From Bacteroidales bacterium UBA5072 (GTDB taxonomy: Bacteria; Bacteroidota; Bacteroidia; Bacteroidales; UBA10428), in NCBI GenBank assembly GCA_002415855.1, contig DIAS01000050.1, forward strand, positions 1 through 64,000: DNA of 64,000 nt, in the 5' to 3' direction. The first letter of the stretch is position 1; every line of letters starts with the position of its first letter. This document shows, one piece after another, positions 17,219 to 25,521 of the stretch. The notes below the pieces were generated by a model, which was not told the DNA's origin, made no database searches, and saw only the letters and a program-made list of their open reading frames with translations. A program made the translations under genes and the position numbers.

Positions 17219-17797
17219 TTAAACCGGTACATAAACCACTCCGAGAATCCTGGCTTTCGGACCCGGGGTAGTTACAAGATGTTCAACAATGGAATCGAGG
17301 TAAATGCTATCGCCCTTGTCCAGTTCAATAACATCGGTCCCGTAGGCTACCAGGATCTTGCCTTCCATTACATAGAGAAACTCCTCCCCTTCATGTGAGG
17401 ACTTCGGCAACTGCTTATTTTCACCTGGCTCAATATCAACAATAAAGGGATCCATGTGCCTGCCTGCCTTATTCGGGGCCATGGAATAAAAGGTGAGATG
17501 TTCCCTGTTTTTGTCCTCGTGGGTCGAAAAGCTGTATCCCTGCTGCCAGTCACTGGCCCTTACAACAGCGGGACCTTCCTTTTCGCTGTCATCCAGAAGT
17601 GTGCCCAGCCGGATACCGAGGGCGCGGGAGATGCGAATCAGGACCCCCAGTGATGGGATTGAAGTTCCCGATTCGATGAGGTCCAGCTGGTTCAGTGATA
17701 AACCAGCTCTTTTGGCAAATTCTGTAGGCTCTGTATTCTTTAGGGCTCTCAGGGCGATGATCTTCTCACCAATATGATTTGTTTGCATTGCCTTCAA
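17219..17797 (-). CDS. XRE-cupin transcriptional regulator
   Basis: A 192-residue protein with an N-terminal XRE helix-turn-helix (residues about 11-65, IGEKIIALRALKNTEP to IRLGTLLDD) and a C-terminal cupin barrel (EPGENKQLPKSSHEGEEFLYVMEG, then GDSIYLDSIVEHLV). The cupin usually binds a small effector. The next gene is the acyl-CoA synthetase, 9 nt away. A second in-frame ATG three codons downstream is equally plausible. The partner suggests control of a fatty-acid or carboxylate pathway; this is inference. Confidence 0.9.
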   Translation of the reverse strand: MKAMQTNHIGEKIIALRALKNTEPTEFAKRAGLSLNQLDLIESGTSIPSLGVLIRISRALGIRLGTLLDDSEKEGPAVVRASDWQQGYSFSTHEDKNREHLTFYSMAPNKAGRHMDPFIVDIEPGENKQLPKSSHEGEEFLYVMEGKILVAYGTDVIELDKGDSIYLDSIVEHLVTTPGPKARILGVVYVPV

Positions 17798-17959
17798 TTA
17801 TGTGTTTACTAAGAAATGTGAAAATAGAAAAAGAAAGGGAACGGAAAAAATTCCACGTCACTTAATAATGATTATTATCATCCCTGATGCCCCTATTCAT
17901 TGCAAAACAAATTCCTATATTTAATATATTCGCATAATAATTAACCAAAACTAAAGAAC

Positions 17960-18517
17960 ATGACATATTTACTTCTGGCTATCCTGGCCGTGCTGGTGTT
18001 TCTTGTTATCGGGCTTTACAACAGACTGGTAAAACTCAGGAACAACCGTGAGAATGCTTTCGCTGATATCGATGTGCAATTAAGACAAAGACTTGATTTG
18101 ATACCACAACTGGTTGAAGCTGTCAAGGCCTATATGAAACATGAAAGCTCAGTCCTCACCGATATTACCAATGCCCGGACAAATGCATTGCAGGCAAGGA
18201 CAATCAATGAGAAGATCGCTGCTGAAAACCAGCTGACCGGTGCCTTGCAAGGGTTACAGGTGGCCGTTGAGGCCTATCCCGATTTAAAAGCGAATCAAAA
18301 TTTCATGCAGCTGCAGGAAGAAATTTCCGACATTGAAAACAAGCTGGCGGCAGCACGCAGATTCTTTAATTCTGCCACCAAAGAGCTTAACAATGCCATT
18401 CAGACGTTTCCATCGAATATCCTGGCAGGAATGTTTGGTTTCCAGCGTGAGCCCATGTTCGATCTGGGAAGCGACCAGCGAATAAAAGCTGAGGAAACTC
18501 CAAAATTGAATTTCTAA
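17960..18517 (+). CDS. lemA: LemA family protein
   Basis: A 185-residue protein with an N-terminal membrane helix (LLLAILAVLVFLVIGLYN) and the long helical LemA domain: RLVKLRNNRENAFADIDVQLRQR, then LIPQLVEAVKAYMKHE and a C-terminal NFMQLQEEISDIENKLAAARRFFN. LemA proteins are membrane-anchored and frequently precede an M48 metalloprotease gene, as here (6 nt gap). The molecular role is unclear; an accessory role for the protease is inferred from the pairing. Confidence 0.95.
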   Translation: MTYLLLAILAVLVFLVIGLYNRLVKLRNNRENAFADIDVQLRQRLDLIPQLVEAVKAYMKHESSVLTDITNARTNALQARTINEKIAAENQLTGALQGLQVAVEAYPDLKANQNFMQLQEEISDIENKLAAARRFFNSATKELNNAIQTFPSNILAGMFGFQREPMFDLGSDQRIKAEETPKLNF

Positions 18518-18523
18518 CAGCAG

Positions 18524-19480
18524 ATGAAATACATAGGGCTTCATACCCAGATCCTGAAGAACAATTTCAAATCCGTTGTTTTGCTGATCCTTTTCCCGGC
18601 TGTAGTTTTCCTCCTGGTATGGCTCTTTTTTTATTTCATTTCAGAGCAGCAAGATGAGCTCAGGCTCTATACCACCAATGTGACCTTCCTGAAATTCATC
18701 CCCTGGATCTCCGCCGGTATTTTCCTATGGTTCATCATTGCTTTCTTCTTCCATACCGGCATGATAAAAAAGGCTACAGGCTCGGTTCCGCTGGAGCGTA
18801 TGGAGAACAAAAGGGTATATAACCTGGTTGAGAACCTGTGCATTGGCATCGGCATGCCATTGCCTAAAATAAACCTGATCGAGGATGATTCACTAAACGC
18901 TTTTGCCAGCGGAATTAATACAGCAACCTTTACTGTTTCCTTATCCAGGGGGATCATCACCAAACTCAATGATGAAGAGCTTGAGGCTGTTATCGCCCAT
19001 GAACTTACCCACATCAGGAACCGTGATGTCAGGTTATTGATCGTTTCCATTATTTTCGTCGGGATATTCGCTTTTGTTACCGAAGCCCTGTTCCGCGTAA
19101 TAAGGTTCGGTGGTGGTAGCGGCAGAAGCAGCAGCGACGGCAAGAAGGGCAGCGGAGGTATAATATTGATTGCATTGCTGCTGGCTGCCATTGGGTATCT
19201 GTTGTCTACCATCTTTCGGTTTGCTCTTTCAAAAAATCGTGAATACATGGCAGATGCAGGATCAGCCGAGATGACAAAAAATCCACTGGCATTGGCTTCC
19301 GCTCTTGAGAAGGTATCTGCGGATTCCCGAATTGAGGCTGTGCAGCGGAAAGACGTTGCCCAGCTATTTATTGACAACCCGCAGGAAAAAAAGAAGAACA
19401 TGGTCGTTTCTTCCCTTGCTGTTATCTTTGCCACACATCCCCCGATTGAAAAGCGAATAGCGTTGCTCCGGCAGTTTTAA
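18524..19480 (+). CDS. M48 family zinc metalloprotease (HtpX-like)
   Basis: A 318-residue membrane protease. The zinc motif HELTH is at 159-163 (AVIAHELTHIRNRD), with the third ligand Glu240 in KNREYMADAGSAEM. Helices are seen at about 18-40, 57-77, 173-192 and 213-232. A glycine/serine-rich loop (GGGSGRSSSDGKKGSGG) separates two of them. Such enzymes degrade damaged membrane proteins on the cytoplasmic side. It follows lemA by 6 nt and is surely cotranscribed. Confidence 0.93.
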   Translation: MKYIGLHTQILKNNFKSVVLLILFPAVVFLLVWLFFYFISEQQDELRLYTTNVTFLKFIPWISAGIFLWFIIAFFFHTGMIKKATGSVPLERMENKRVYNLVENLCIGIGMPLPKINLIEDDSLNAFASGINTATFTVSLSRGIITKLNDEELEAVIAHELTHIRNRDVRLLIVSIIFVGIFAFVTEALFRVIRFGGGSGRSSSDGKKGSGGIILIALLLAAIGYLLSTIFRFALSKNREYMADAGSAEMTKNPLALASALEKVSADSRIEAVQRKDVAQLFIDNPQEKKKNMVVSSLAVIFATHPPIEKRIALLRQF

Positions 19481-19587
19481 AACTCCCTTCGAACCGACTG
19501 TGCCTTACATGCTGCAATATACCTTACAGTTTTTTTCATTCAGCCGTGAGTGTTCATAAATTGTTCATGAAGCAATTCTTTTTTTCT

Positions 19588-19595
19588 TACATTTG
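19588..19595 (+). promoter_or_regulatory. -7 element upstream of the 19724 gene
   Basis: TACATTTG is an exact TAnnTTTG. TTG at 19561-19563 is a possible upstream element, although slightly far (24 nt). A perfect 7-2-7 dyad (TTTCATT, GT, AATGAAA; 19679-19694) lies between this promoter and the start codon. Confidence 0.45.
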
Positions 19596-19678
19596 ATATC
19601 CGTATTGTCATACAGAAAGGTTTTGGTCGTTGATAAGAAAAAGCGTTGTGGAAATCAGGTATGACTTCTGTTTTTGTA

Positions 19679-19694
19679 TTTCATTGTAATGAAA
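19679..19694. repeat. Perfect 16-nt dyad, possible operator or leader hairpin
   Basis: TTTCATT (19679-19685) and AATGAAA (19688-19694) are exact reverse complements separated by GT. It is 30 nt before the start at 19724, downstream of the predicted promoter, where a bound repressor or a hairpin could limit expression. Confidence 0.4.
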
Positions 19695-19723
19695 AGTTGT
19701 TCAAACCATAAATGCTCATTATT

Positions 19724-20281
19724 ATGAAAATCAAAGGACTTACGATTAAAACCACACCGGCATTTGTAAAAAAGCATTTCCCGGAACGTTATCAGGAATG
19801 GCTGGATGCATTGCCTCCCGGTGCAAACGCCATCATGGCCAACCACATTGTAGTGAATGAATGGTACCCTATTACGGATGGCCTTACGATACCGCTGCGC
19901 ACGGTAGGACAACTTTTTTATGGCAATGACTGGAAAAAGGCCGTGTGGGAAATGGGACGCTACGATGCAGATGATTTGCTGACAGGAATTTACAAAATAT
20001 ATGTAAGATTGGGATCCCCGGCACACTTAATCAGCAGGGCGGGTAGAATTATGGCTGCCTATTACAGTGACGCCGAGATAAAAATTGTCCAAAATGATAA
20101 AAATCGGGTGGTGCTGCACATTGTACGCTTTGATGAGGCTGATGAGGCCATTGAATATAACATGGCAGGTTGGATCCAGCGTGCCCTGGAGATATCAGGC
20201 TGCAGGAATGTCGAAATTGTGATTACAAAATCCCTTGCACGGAATGATCCTGTAACCGAGCTAATCACAACCTGGGAATAG
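19724..20281 (+). CDS. Conserved protein, DUF2378/TIGR02265-like
   Basis: A 185-residue soluble protein from the ATG at 19724 (four codons inside a longer frame). The order of motifs is KKHFPERYQEWLDALPPGA, WYPITDGLTIPLRTVGQLFY, then a helical centre and GWIQRALEISGCRNVEIVI at the end. This resembles the DUF2378/TIGR02265 group, first noted in myxobacteria and distantly related to H-NOX/V4R-like sensory folds. No heme-ligand His is clear. It stands alone, convergent with the glucanase gene 8 nt away. Sensory function is only a suggestion. Confidence 0.5.
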   Translation: MKIKGLTIKTTPAFVKKHFPERYQEWLDALPPGANAIMANHIVVNEWYPITDGLTIPLRTVGQLFYGNDWKKAVWEMGRYDADDLLTGIYKIYVRLGSPAHLISRAGRIMAAYYSDAEIKIVQNDKNRVVLHIVRFDEADEAIEYNMAGWIQRALEISGCRNVEIVITKSLARNDPVTELITTWE

Positions 20282-20289
20282 GATTATTC

Positions 20290-23070
20290 TTATCTTTCAA
20301 TCAGTAATTTTCCTCTCCAGGAACTTTTCTGATTTTGCAGTTCAAGCAGGTACATTCCGGCAGGCAGATCTCCTACGTACACCGTATTATGCGATATATT
20401 ACCGTGAAACCTGATGTTTCTGCAAAGGTTACCGGTAACCGACCGGATGAGCAAAGTCACATCCTTATCCTGGAGATTCTCCGGAAGTTCTACATGTAGC
20501 ATTTCTCCTGCAGGATTGGGATATACCACCAGCAATCCTGCCGGATAGTCCTCAACACCTGTGGTTGGCGTGCCAAACCTGAACCAGTTCAGGTTAAATT
20601 CGGGCTTGGTAATCTTGACCCGCAGTATACCCTTGCCTGCATAAAGCTTCATGGAGGAATAAACTGTTTCCCAGGATTGCCATCCTGAAGTGACAGGAAC
20701 ATTGACCCTGGCAGTACTGAGCACTTCACCCGACAAAGTGCGCTGTTCAAACTCAAGGATGCCCGCTGTGCTTTCACAGGCGATGCGAACCTCCAAAGGA
20801 TAGATACCCGTCACGGCTACGCTGATGTAATATTCAAGGTAATCACCGGCATTGGTGTATCCCACATTTTGTCCGCCCCCGGCATCGGTTGTGGCCTCCA
20901 GCTGAAGACCCTGGTTAACGGCAAAGTCTTCTGCCTCAATCTTGGATGGGACCGTAAAATAGCTTAAGATTTTGTTGGTCACTGCCAGATTACTGAATAC
21001 CTGCAGCGATGTGGCATCGGTTGCCTTCACATCAGAGCCCTGGTAGCTGATCGTGATAATATCGGAACTTGAAACATCATGATCAAAAACGAGGATGAGT
21101 CGACTGCCATTGTACGGATCAGCCTGTACCGACGTGAGGTTCGCGTTCACTCCGTTCACCTGGCAGGTAAAGCCGGCCAGTCCGGTAATGGTGGTCGCAT
21201 CTGTTAGTTTATTCAATGAAAGATAGATTTCTTTTTCAGCAGCTGATGTTTCAGCTGCAACTGCTTTGAACGCAACATCAGCCAGACTTTTATCCAGGAT
21301 GAAATTCAGGAATCCTACATTCGCTCCCCCTTTAACAAAACTGAACTTAAGTCTGCGGGTGCCTTTATAAAGCACCAGATCATTGAAGGTAAAGTTTGCC
21401 CAGTTCTGATATCCTCCGGTGGCAGGTAAAGCTGTCGCCGGGCTGATATCAGCATTGTCAATATTCAGTTTGACCTGACATCCATTGTTTAAGGCAGCGT
21501 ATCGCAGCGTGACATTGTAGGCAGCTGTGGAATCAACACGCAGTGTGTATTGCAGCCATTCACCATCCTGTGTCCATCCGATATCATAACCATTGGAACC
21601 CATATCGGCATCTGTAGTTTCCTCAATATCAACGCCATCGTTACGGTAATTCCAGCCGCTGTTCCAGGCGGTATAGGTTCCGGAGGCAACATGGTAATTG
21701 GCAGTATCCACGTCTCTGTATGCTGATCCGTTCCTTCCCAGATCATAATCGGTCAGGTGGATCTGTCCAGGCAAGATAATATCTTTATAAGGAATCGCCG
21801 ATCCATCAACTACCTGGCGAAACATGGCATCCGTAACATCCTTCCTGTAAATATTGTTTTCAATTCGTAGATTTTCAGCCAGTTGCATCAATGCATCCTT
21901 TGAAAAGTCAACTGTCGGCTTAGTACCGCCATTTTTCCAGTAATTCAGCAAAACATCATAATCGTCGTTCTTAACGATGGTGAGGGGATTTACCACGGAG
22001 CCAACTTTTTTCAGCGGCCACCATGACCAGCCAATGTGATTTTCCTCCACTAGCCGAATGGCATTGGTAAACCAGGTATTGGAATTCTCACCCGATTCAC
22101 CCAGCCAGAGCGGAATATTTTGCTGTTCGCGCATATCCAGGATCGATTGGATGGAAGCCAGGTCATTGTTATTCCAGTATTTGTGAAAGCTGGCAACCAT
22201 GTTGTTGTCCCATTTGGGAAAAATGCCGTTGTAATTGTTGCCCCAGCAATTACCTTCGATAATGATCATGTGGTTCTGATCAACTGCCCTGATGGTATTG
22301 GTTATGGCAACATAAAGCGCCCTGAGCGGAGCATTACTGGTTTCATCACATCCGTTCTGGTTCTGGCCGACAGTGAAGTTCCAGTTGGGCTCATTGATGA
22401 GGTCATAAGCGCCAATCCAGGGCTCATCGGCATATCGCTCGGCAAGTTTTCTCCATAAAGCAATGGCCTTTTCTTTGTTGGCCTCACTATCCCACAAAGA
22501 AAGCCTCGCGGGACTGTAATCTGAAATGGCTGCATCGCGGCCCTGTCCTCCCGGAGCAGCATGCAGATCAAGAATGAGATACATCCCGTTATCACTACAC
22601 CAGTCCAACAGGCTGTCGGTTAGTGCAAATCCTTTCTCCAGCCAGGTGTTTTGTCCTTGCACCGGTTCATCCTGGATGGGCAGGGTAAAAAGGTTGTAAT
22701 GCATGGGTAGCCTGATTGAATTAAAACCCCAGGAAGCCAGTGAATCAATATCACGACGGGTGCAATGGTTTGTCAGCCATGCATCATAGAATTCCTGCGT
22801 ATTTGCTTCACCGATCAATTCAACGATCCTTGAACGAATCTGATACTGAGGGCCGGCAAAATCACTGGTTTCAAGCATATAGCCTTCCTGCAGCATCCAG
22901 CCACCAAGACCCATTCCCCGGAGGATTATTTCTTCATTGTTCCTGTCCAGTATCTTTTTACCTTCCACATGGAGGTATTGTGCGTGAATTCTGCCCGGGA
23001 TCAATACGAAAAGACTTGCTGCAAGCAGCATTATCCTGCTGATGCGGGATGAAACTGAACCTCTCATCAT
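20290..23070 (-). CDS. Secreted GH5 glucanase with two CBM6-like domains and T9SS sorting domain
   Basis: A 926-residue exported enzyme. Residues 1-30 form the signal peptide (cut near IHA-QY). The GH5 barrel spans about 35-385, with acid/base Glu227 in LINEPNW and nucleophile Glu325 in IPLWLGESG; AWGFNSIRLPMHY-like and LILDLHAAPGGQG motifs point to endoglucanase/exo-beta-1,3-glucanase branches. A CBM6-type domain follows (about 450-600, YDIGWTQDGEWLQYTL), then an Ig-like domain and a second CBM6-like domain (about 710-835, NVGYTNAGDYLEYYI). The last 80 residues (VVYPNPAGEMLHVEL, DLPAGMYLLEL) are a type IX secretion sorting domain. It probably cleaves beta-glucan at the cell surface. It is monocistronic. 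Confidence 0.93.
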   Translation of the reverse strand: MMRGSVSSRISRIMLLAASLFVLIPGRIHAQYLHVEGKKILDRNNEEIILRGMGLGGWMLQEGYMLETSDFAGPQYQIRSRIVELIGEANTQEFYDAWLTNHCTRRDIDSLASWGFNSIRLPMHYNLFTLPIQDEPVQGQNTWLEKGFALTDSLLDWCSDNGMYLILDLHAAPGGQGRDAAISDYSPARLSLWDSEANKEKAIALWRKLAERYADEPWIGAYDLINEPNWNFTVGQNQNGCDETSNAPLRALYVAITNTIRAVDQNHMIIIEGNCWGNNYNGIFPKWDNNMVASFHKYWNNNDLASIQSILDMREQQNIPLWLGESGENSNTWFTNAIRLVEENHIGWSWWPLKKVGSVVNPLTIVKNDDYDVLLNYWKNGGTKPTVDFSKDALMQLAENLRIENNIYRKDVTDAMFRQVVDGSAIPYKDIILPGQIHLTDYDLGRNGSAYRDVDTANYHVASGTYTAWNSGWNYRNDGVDIEETTDADMGSNGYDIGWTQDGEWLQYTLRVDSTAAYNVTLRYAALNNGCQVKLNIDNADISPATALPATGGYQNWANFTFNDLVLYKGTRRLKFSFVKGGANVGFLNFILDKSLADVAFKAVAAETSAAEKEIYLSLNKLTDATTITGLAGFTCQVNGVNANLTSVQADPYNGSRLILVFDHDVSSSDIITISYQGSDVKATDATSLQVFSNLAVTNKILSYFTVPSKIEAEDFAVNQGLQLEATTDAGGGQNVGYTNAGDYLEYYISVAVTGIYPLEVRIACESTAGILEFEQRTLSGEVLSTARVNVPVTSGWQSWETVYSSMKLYAGKGILRVKITKPEFNLNWFRFGTPTTGVEDYPAGLLVVYPNPAGEMLHVELPENLQDKDVTLLIRSVTGNLCRNIRFHGNISHNTVYVGDLPAGMYLLELQNQKSSWRGKLLIER

Positions 23071-23138
23071 GGTAATCGGTTTTGTGAGATTTGCTTTATT
23101 TGGACCTCAAACATATAAAAAAAAATGAAATTCCTGCT

Positions 23139-25385
23139 TTATTCAAACCTGGCCAATCCTCCGAAAATGTATTTGTCCCGGTCAATTTCAACCAGGAAGC
23201 GCGAAGGCAAGTGGAAAAATGCATCGTATGAATAAATATTCCTGGGAAGTGTGATGTATAATTCTTCCTTGGCACGGCTGCAGGCAACATAAAACAGACG
23301 CCTTTCTTCTTCCATTTCCTCAATATCGGTGGCCCGGTTTGAGGGGAACATCCCATCGAGTGCATGGGGTATGAATACGGCGTACCATTCAAGTCCCTTG
23401 GCTGAATGAACCGTACTCACCGTAATCTTCCCTGCTTCCTCACCCTCATCGATCAGGGGCGTGCCTTGATCAGCAATTCTTTTTGAAGGAGGATCCAGAG
23501 CAAAATCAGACAGAAACCGATCGATGTCCTTGTATTTTTTTGAAAGGTCAACGAGCACTTCAATATCCTGCATTCTCTGCAGGTAATCATCCTCTCTTCC
23601 TTTCAGGAGCGGTGTATAATAATCCCGTATAATATCGAGTTTTTGTGCCAACGAATAGACCGGTTGACTTGCTTTGGAGAGCATCACGCCCATCTCATGC
23701 AACTCATCGTAAAATTTCTTCTGTTTAAACGCATCAAACGAGAACCGGTTACTATTCGACTGAATGGAAGAGATCACATTGCTGGCCGTGATCTGCCCGA
23801 TCCCGCCTATGTATTTCAATACCCTGTGCCAGCTAACAGCATCATAAGGATTGAAAGTAAGGCGCAAAAAGGCAACTACATCTCGTACATGCATGCGTTC
23901 GTTGAATCTGAAACCGCCAACAACAACATAAGGTATACCGCGTTTGCTGAGCTCAGCCTGAATATAGCGGTTATGCCAGTCGGCACGGTTCAAAACGGCA
24001 ATCTGGTTAAGGGGCACACCTGTTTCAATTAGTTCCATGATCCTGTCAACGATGAATACAGCCTCATCATCCTGCCCAAATGCCCGGTGCACAACCGGCA
24101 TATGCCTGCTGACCTGGCGTGTGAATAACTTTTTCCTGTAACCTATGCAGGCATGATCAATGATACAATTTGTAAAATCGAGGATTTGCTGGTTACTTCG
24201 GTAGTTTTCCTCAATTTTTACCACAACGCATTCGGGAAAAACCTGCGGAAAGCGGAGGATATTTTCATAATCAGCGCCACGAAATGCATAAATGCTTTGA
24301 GAATCGTCCCCGACGACCATCAGACGCCTGTGCTTTCCGGCGATCGCCATTACAATTTCATTCTGAACGGCATTTGTATCCTGAAATTCATCCACCATAA
24401 TATACTGATAAGTATCCTGCATGATCTCCCTGAATTTCGGATTGGTTTTCAACGATTCGTTTAGATCCTCCATCAGGTCATCAAAATCGAGGATATGACT
24501 GGCCTTTTTGTAGCGGGTATAGGCCGAATGAATCAGTTCAAGATCCGGGATTTTTTCCTCCAGTCCGGAGTATTGCCTGAGAACAATATCACGGATTGTG
24601 CTTTGCCTGTTCCGGGAATAGGAAATGATATCATAAATCCTTCCTTTCTTGGGAAATCGCTGATCTTTGGAATTGAATTTCAGTTCGGTGCGGATCAGGT
24701 CAATGATATCTTCAGAATCACTGTTATCCACAATGGTGAAATCAGGTGGAAGGTTCAGCATGTTAGCGTACTTTCGCAGCACATGGCTTGAAAAGGAGTG
24801 AAAAGTGCCTCCGGTCACTTTTCCGACATTCTTATCCTGCAAAAGGGTCTCCACCCGCTGCAACATCTCTTCGGCTGCCTTTCGGGTAAAGGTAAGCAGA
24901 AGAATGGCCCGGGGATCAACCCCTTTCTCAATCAGGTAAGAAACCCTGTGCACAATAATACGTGTTTTGCCACTACCTGCCCCGGCTATGCAAAGCACAG
25001 GCTTATCCGTTGAAACCACTCCGGCCAGCTGTGCCGGATTAAGAGTATGTGCATAGTTTACCTTAAGCCTGGAGAAATCGATGTGTGTAATGAGTCTCAA
25101 ATCAGGTACCCTTTTCTCAATGGAGCCAGCTATCCGTTGAAGTTCAGATATTTTCTTTTCAAGTTTAGTGGAAACAGGTAAGGCTGGGAAGATATCTGTT
25201 GAAAGCTCATTAAATCCTACATTTTCCAAATTGGCTGACAAGGTCCGATTTTCTGGTTCACGGGGCATGATCTGGCCAAGAAATCTGTCCAGCAATTCGT
25301 TCCGGTTAATCCCTGGATCGTGCTTCGAAGGTTCAACCTGGTTTTCTTTTGAAAAACCCCGTCTGATTCGTCCAATAAGTCCCAT
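23139..25385 (-). CDS. UvrD/Rep-family ATP-dependent DNA helicase
   Basis: A 748-residue superfamily 1A helicase. Walker A is AGAGSGKT (134-141), motif Ia is LTFTRKAAEEML, Walker B is IMVDEFQDTN, motif III is VVGDDSQSIYAFRGA, motif V is VSTVHSAKGLEW and motif VI is FYVACSRAKEELYIT. About 110 N-terminal residues before the motor are extra and without a known domain. These enzymes unwind DNA 3'-5' in repair. It is divergent from the subtilase gene (136 nt) and precedes the glucanase gene by 68 nt, with no functional link apparent. Confidence 0.93.
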   Translation of the reverse strand: MGLIGRIRRGFSKENQVEPSKHDPGINRNELLDRFLGQIMPREPENRTLSANLENVGFNELSTDIFPALPVSTKLEKKISELQRIAGSIEKRVPDLRLITHIDFSRLKVNYAHTLNPAQLAGVVSTDKPVLCIAGAGSGKTRIIVHRVSYLIEKGVDPRAILLLTFTRKAAEEMLQRVETLLQDKNVGKVTGGTFHSFSSHVLRKYANMLNLPPDFTIVDNSDSEDIIDLIRTELKFNSKDQRFPKKGRIYDIISYSRNRQSTIRDIVLRQYSGLEEKIPDLELIHSAYTRYKKASHILDFDDLMEDLNESLKTNPKFREIMQDTYQYIMVDEFQDTNAVQNEIVMAIAGKHRRLMVVGDDSQSIYAFRGADYENILRFPQVFPECVVVKIEENYRSNQQILDFTNCIIDHACIGYRKKLFTRQVSRHMPVVHRAFGQDDEAVFIVDRIMELIETGVPLNQIAVLNRADWHNRYIQAELSKRGIPYVVVGGFRFNERMHVRDVVAFLRLTFNPYDAVSWHRVLKYIGGIGQITASNVISSIQSNSNRFSFDAFKQKKFYDELHEMGVMLSKASQPVYSLAQKLDIIRDYYTPLLKGREDDYLQRMQDIEVLVDLSKKYKDIDRFLSDFALDPPSKRIADQGTPLIDEGEEAGKITVSTVHSAKGLEWYAVFIPHALDGMFPSNRATDIEEMEEERRLFYVACSRAKEELYITLPRNIYSYDAFFHLPSRFLVEIDRDKYIFGGLARFE

Positions 25386-25462
25386 TTTTTGATTATTAAT
25401 CCGTCAAGATCGTGCCTGTAAGATACGGAATTCAATTCATCCTGAAAAAAAACGGCTGACTA

Positions 25463-25495
25463 TTTGCATGCAAAGTTAAAATCAACTAACTTTTG
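25463..25495 (+). promoter_or_regulatory. Promoter of the subtilase gene with a 12-bp palindrome
   Basis: TTTG (25463-25466) and TAACTTTTG (25487-25495), 20 nt apart, fit the Bacteroidota promoter pattern. The -33 TTTG is half of TTTGCATGCAAA (25463-25474), a perfect palindrome, so the same sequence offers a TTTG in the opposite direction, towards the divergent helicase gene. The predicted leader of the subtilase mRNA is about 20 nt. Confidence 0.5.
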
Positions 25496-25521
25496 TTCAG
25501 CGTGTTAATCGTAAACAATTC

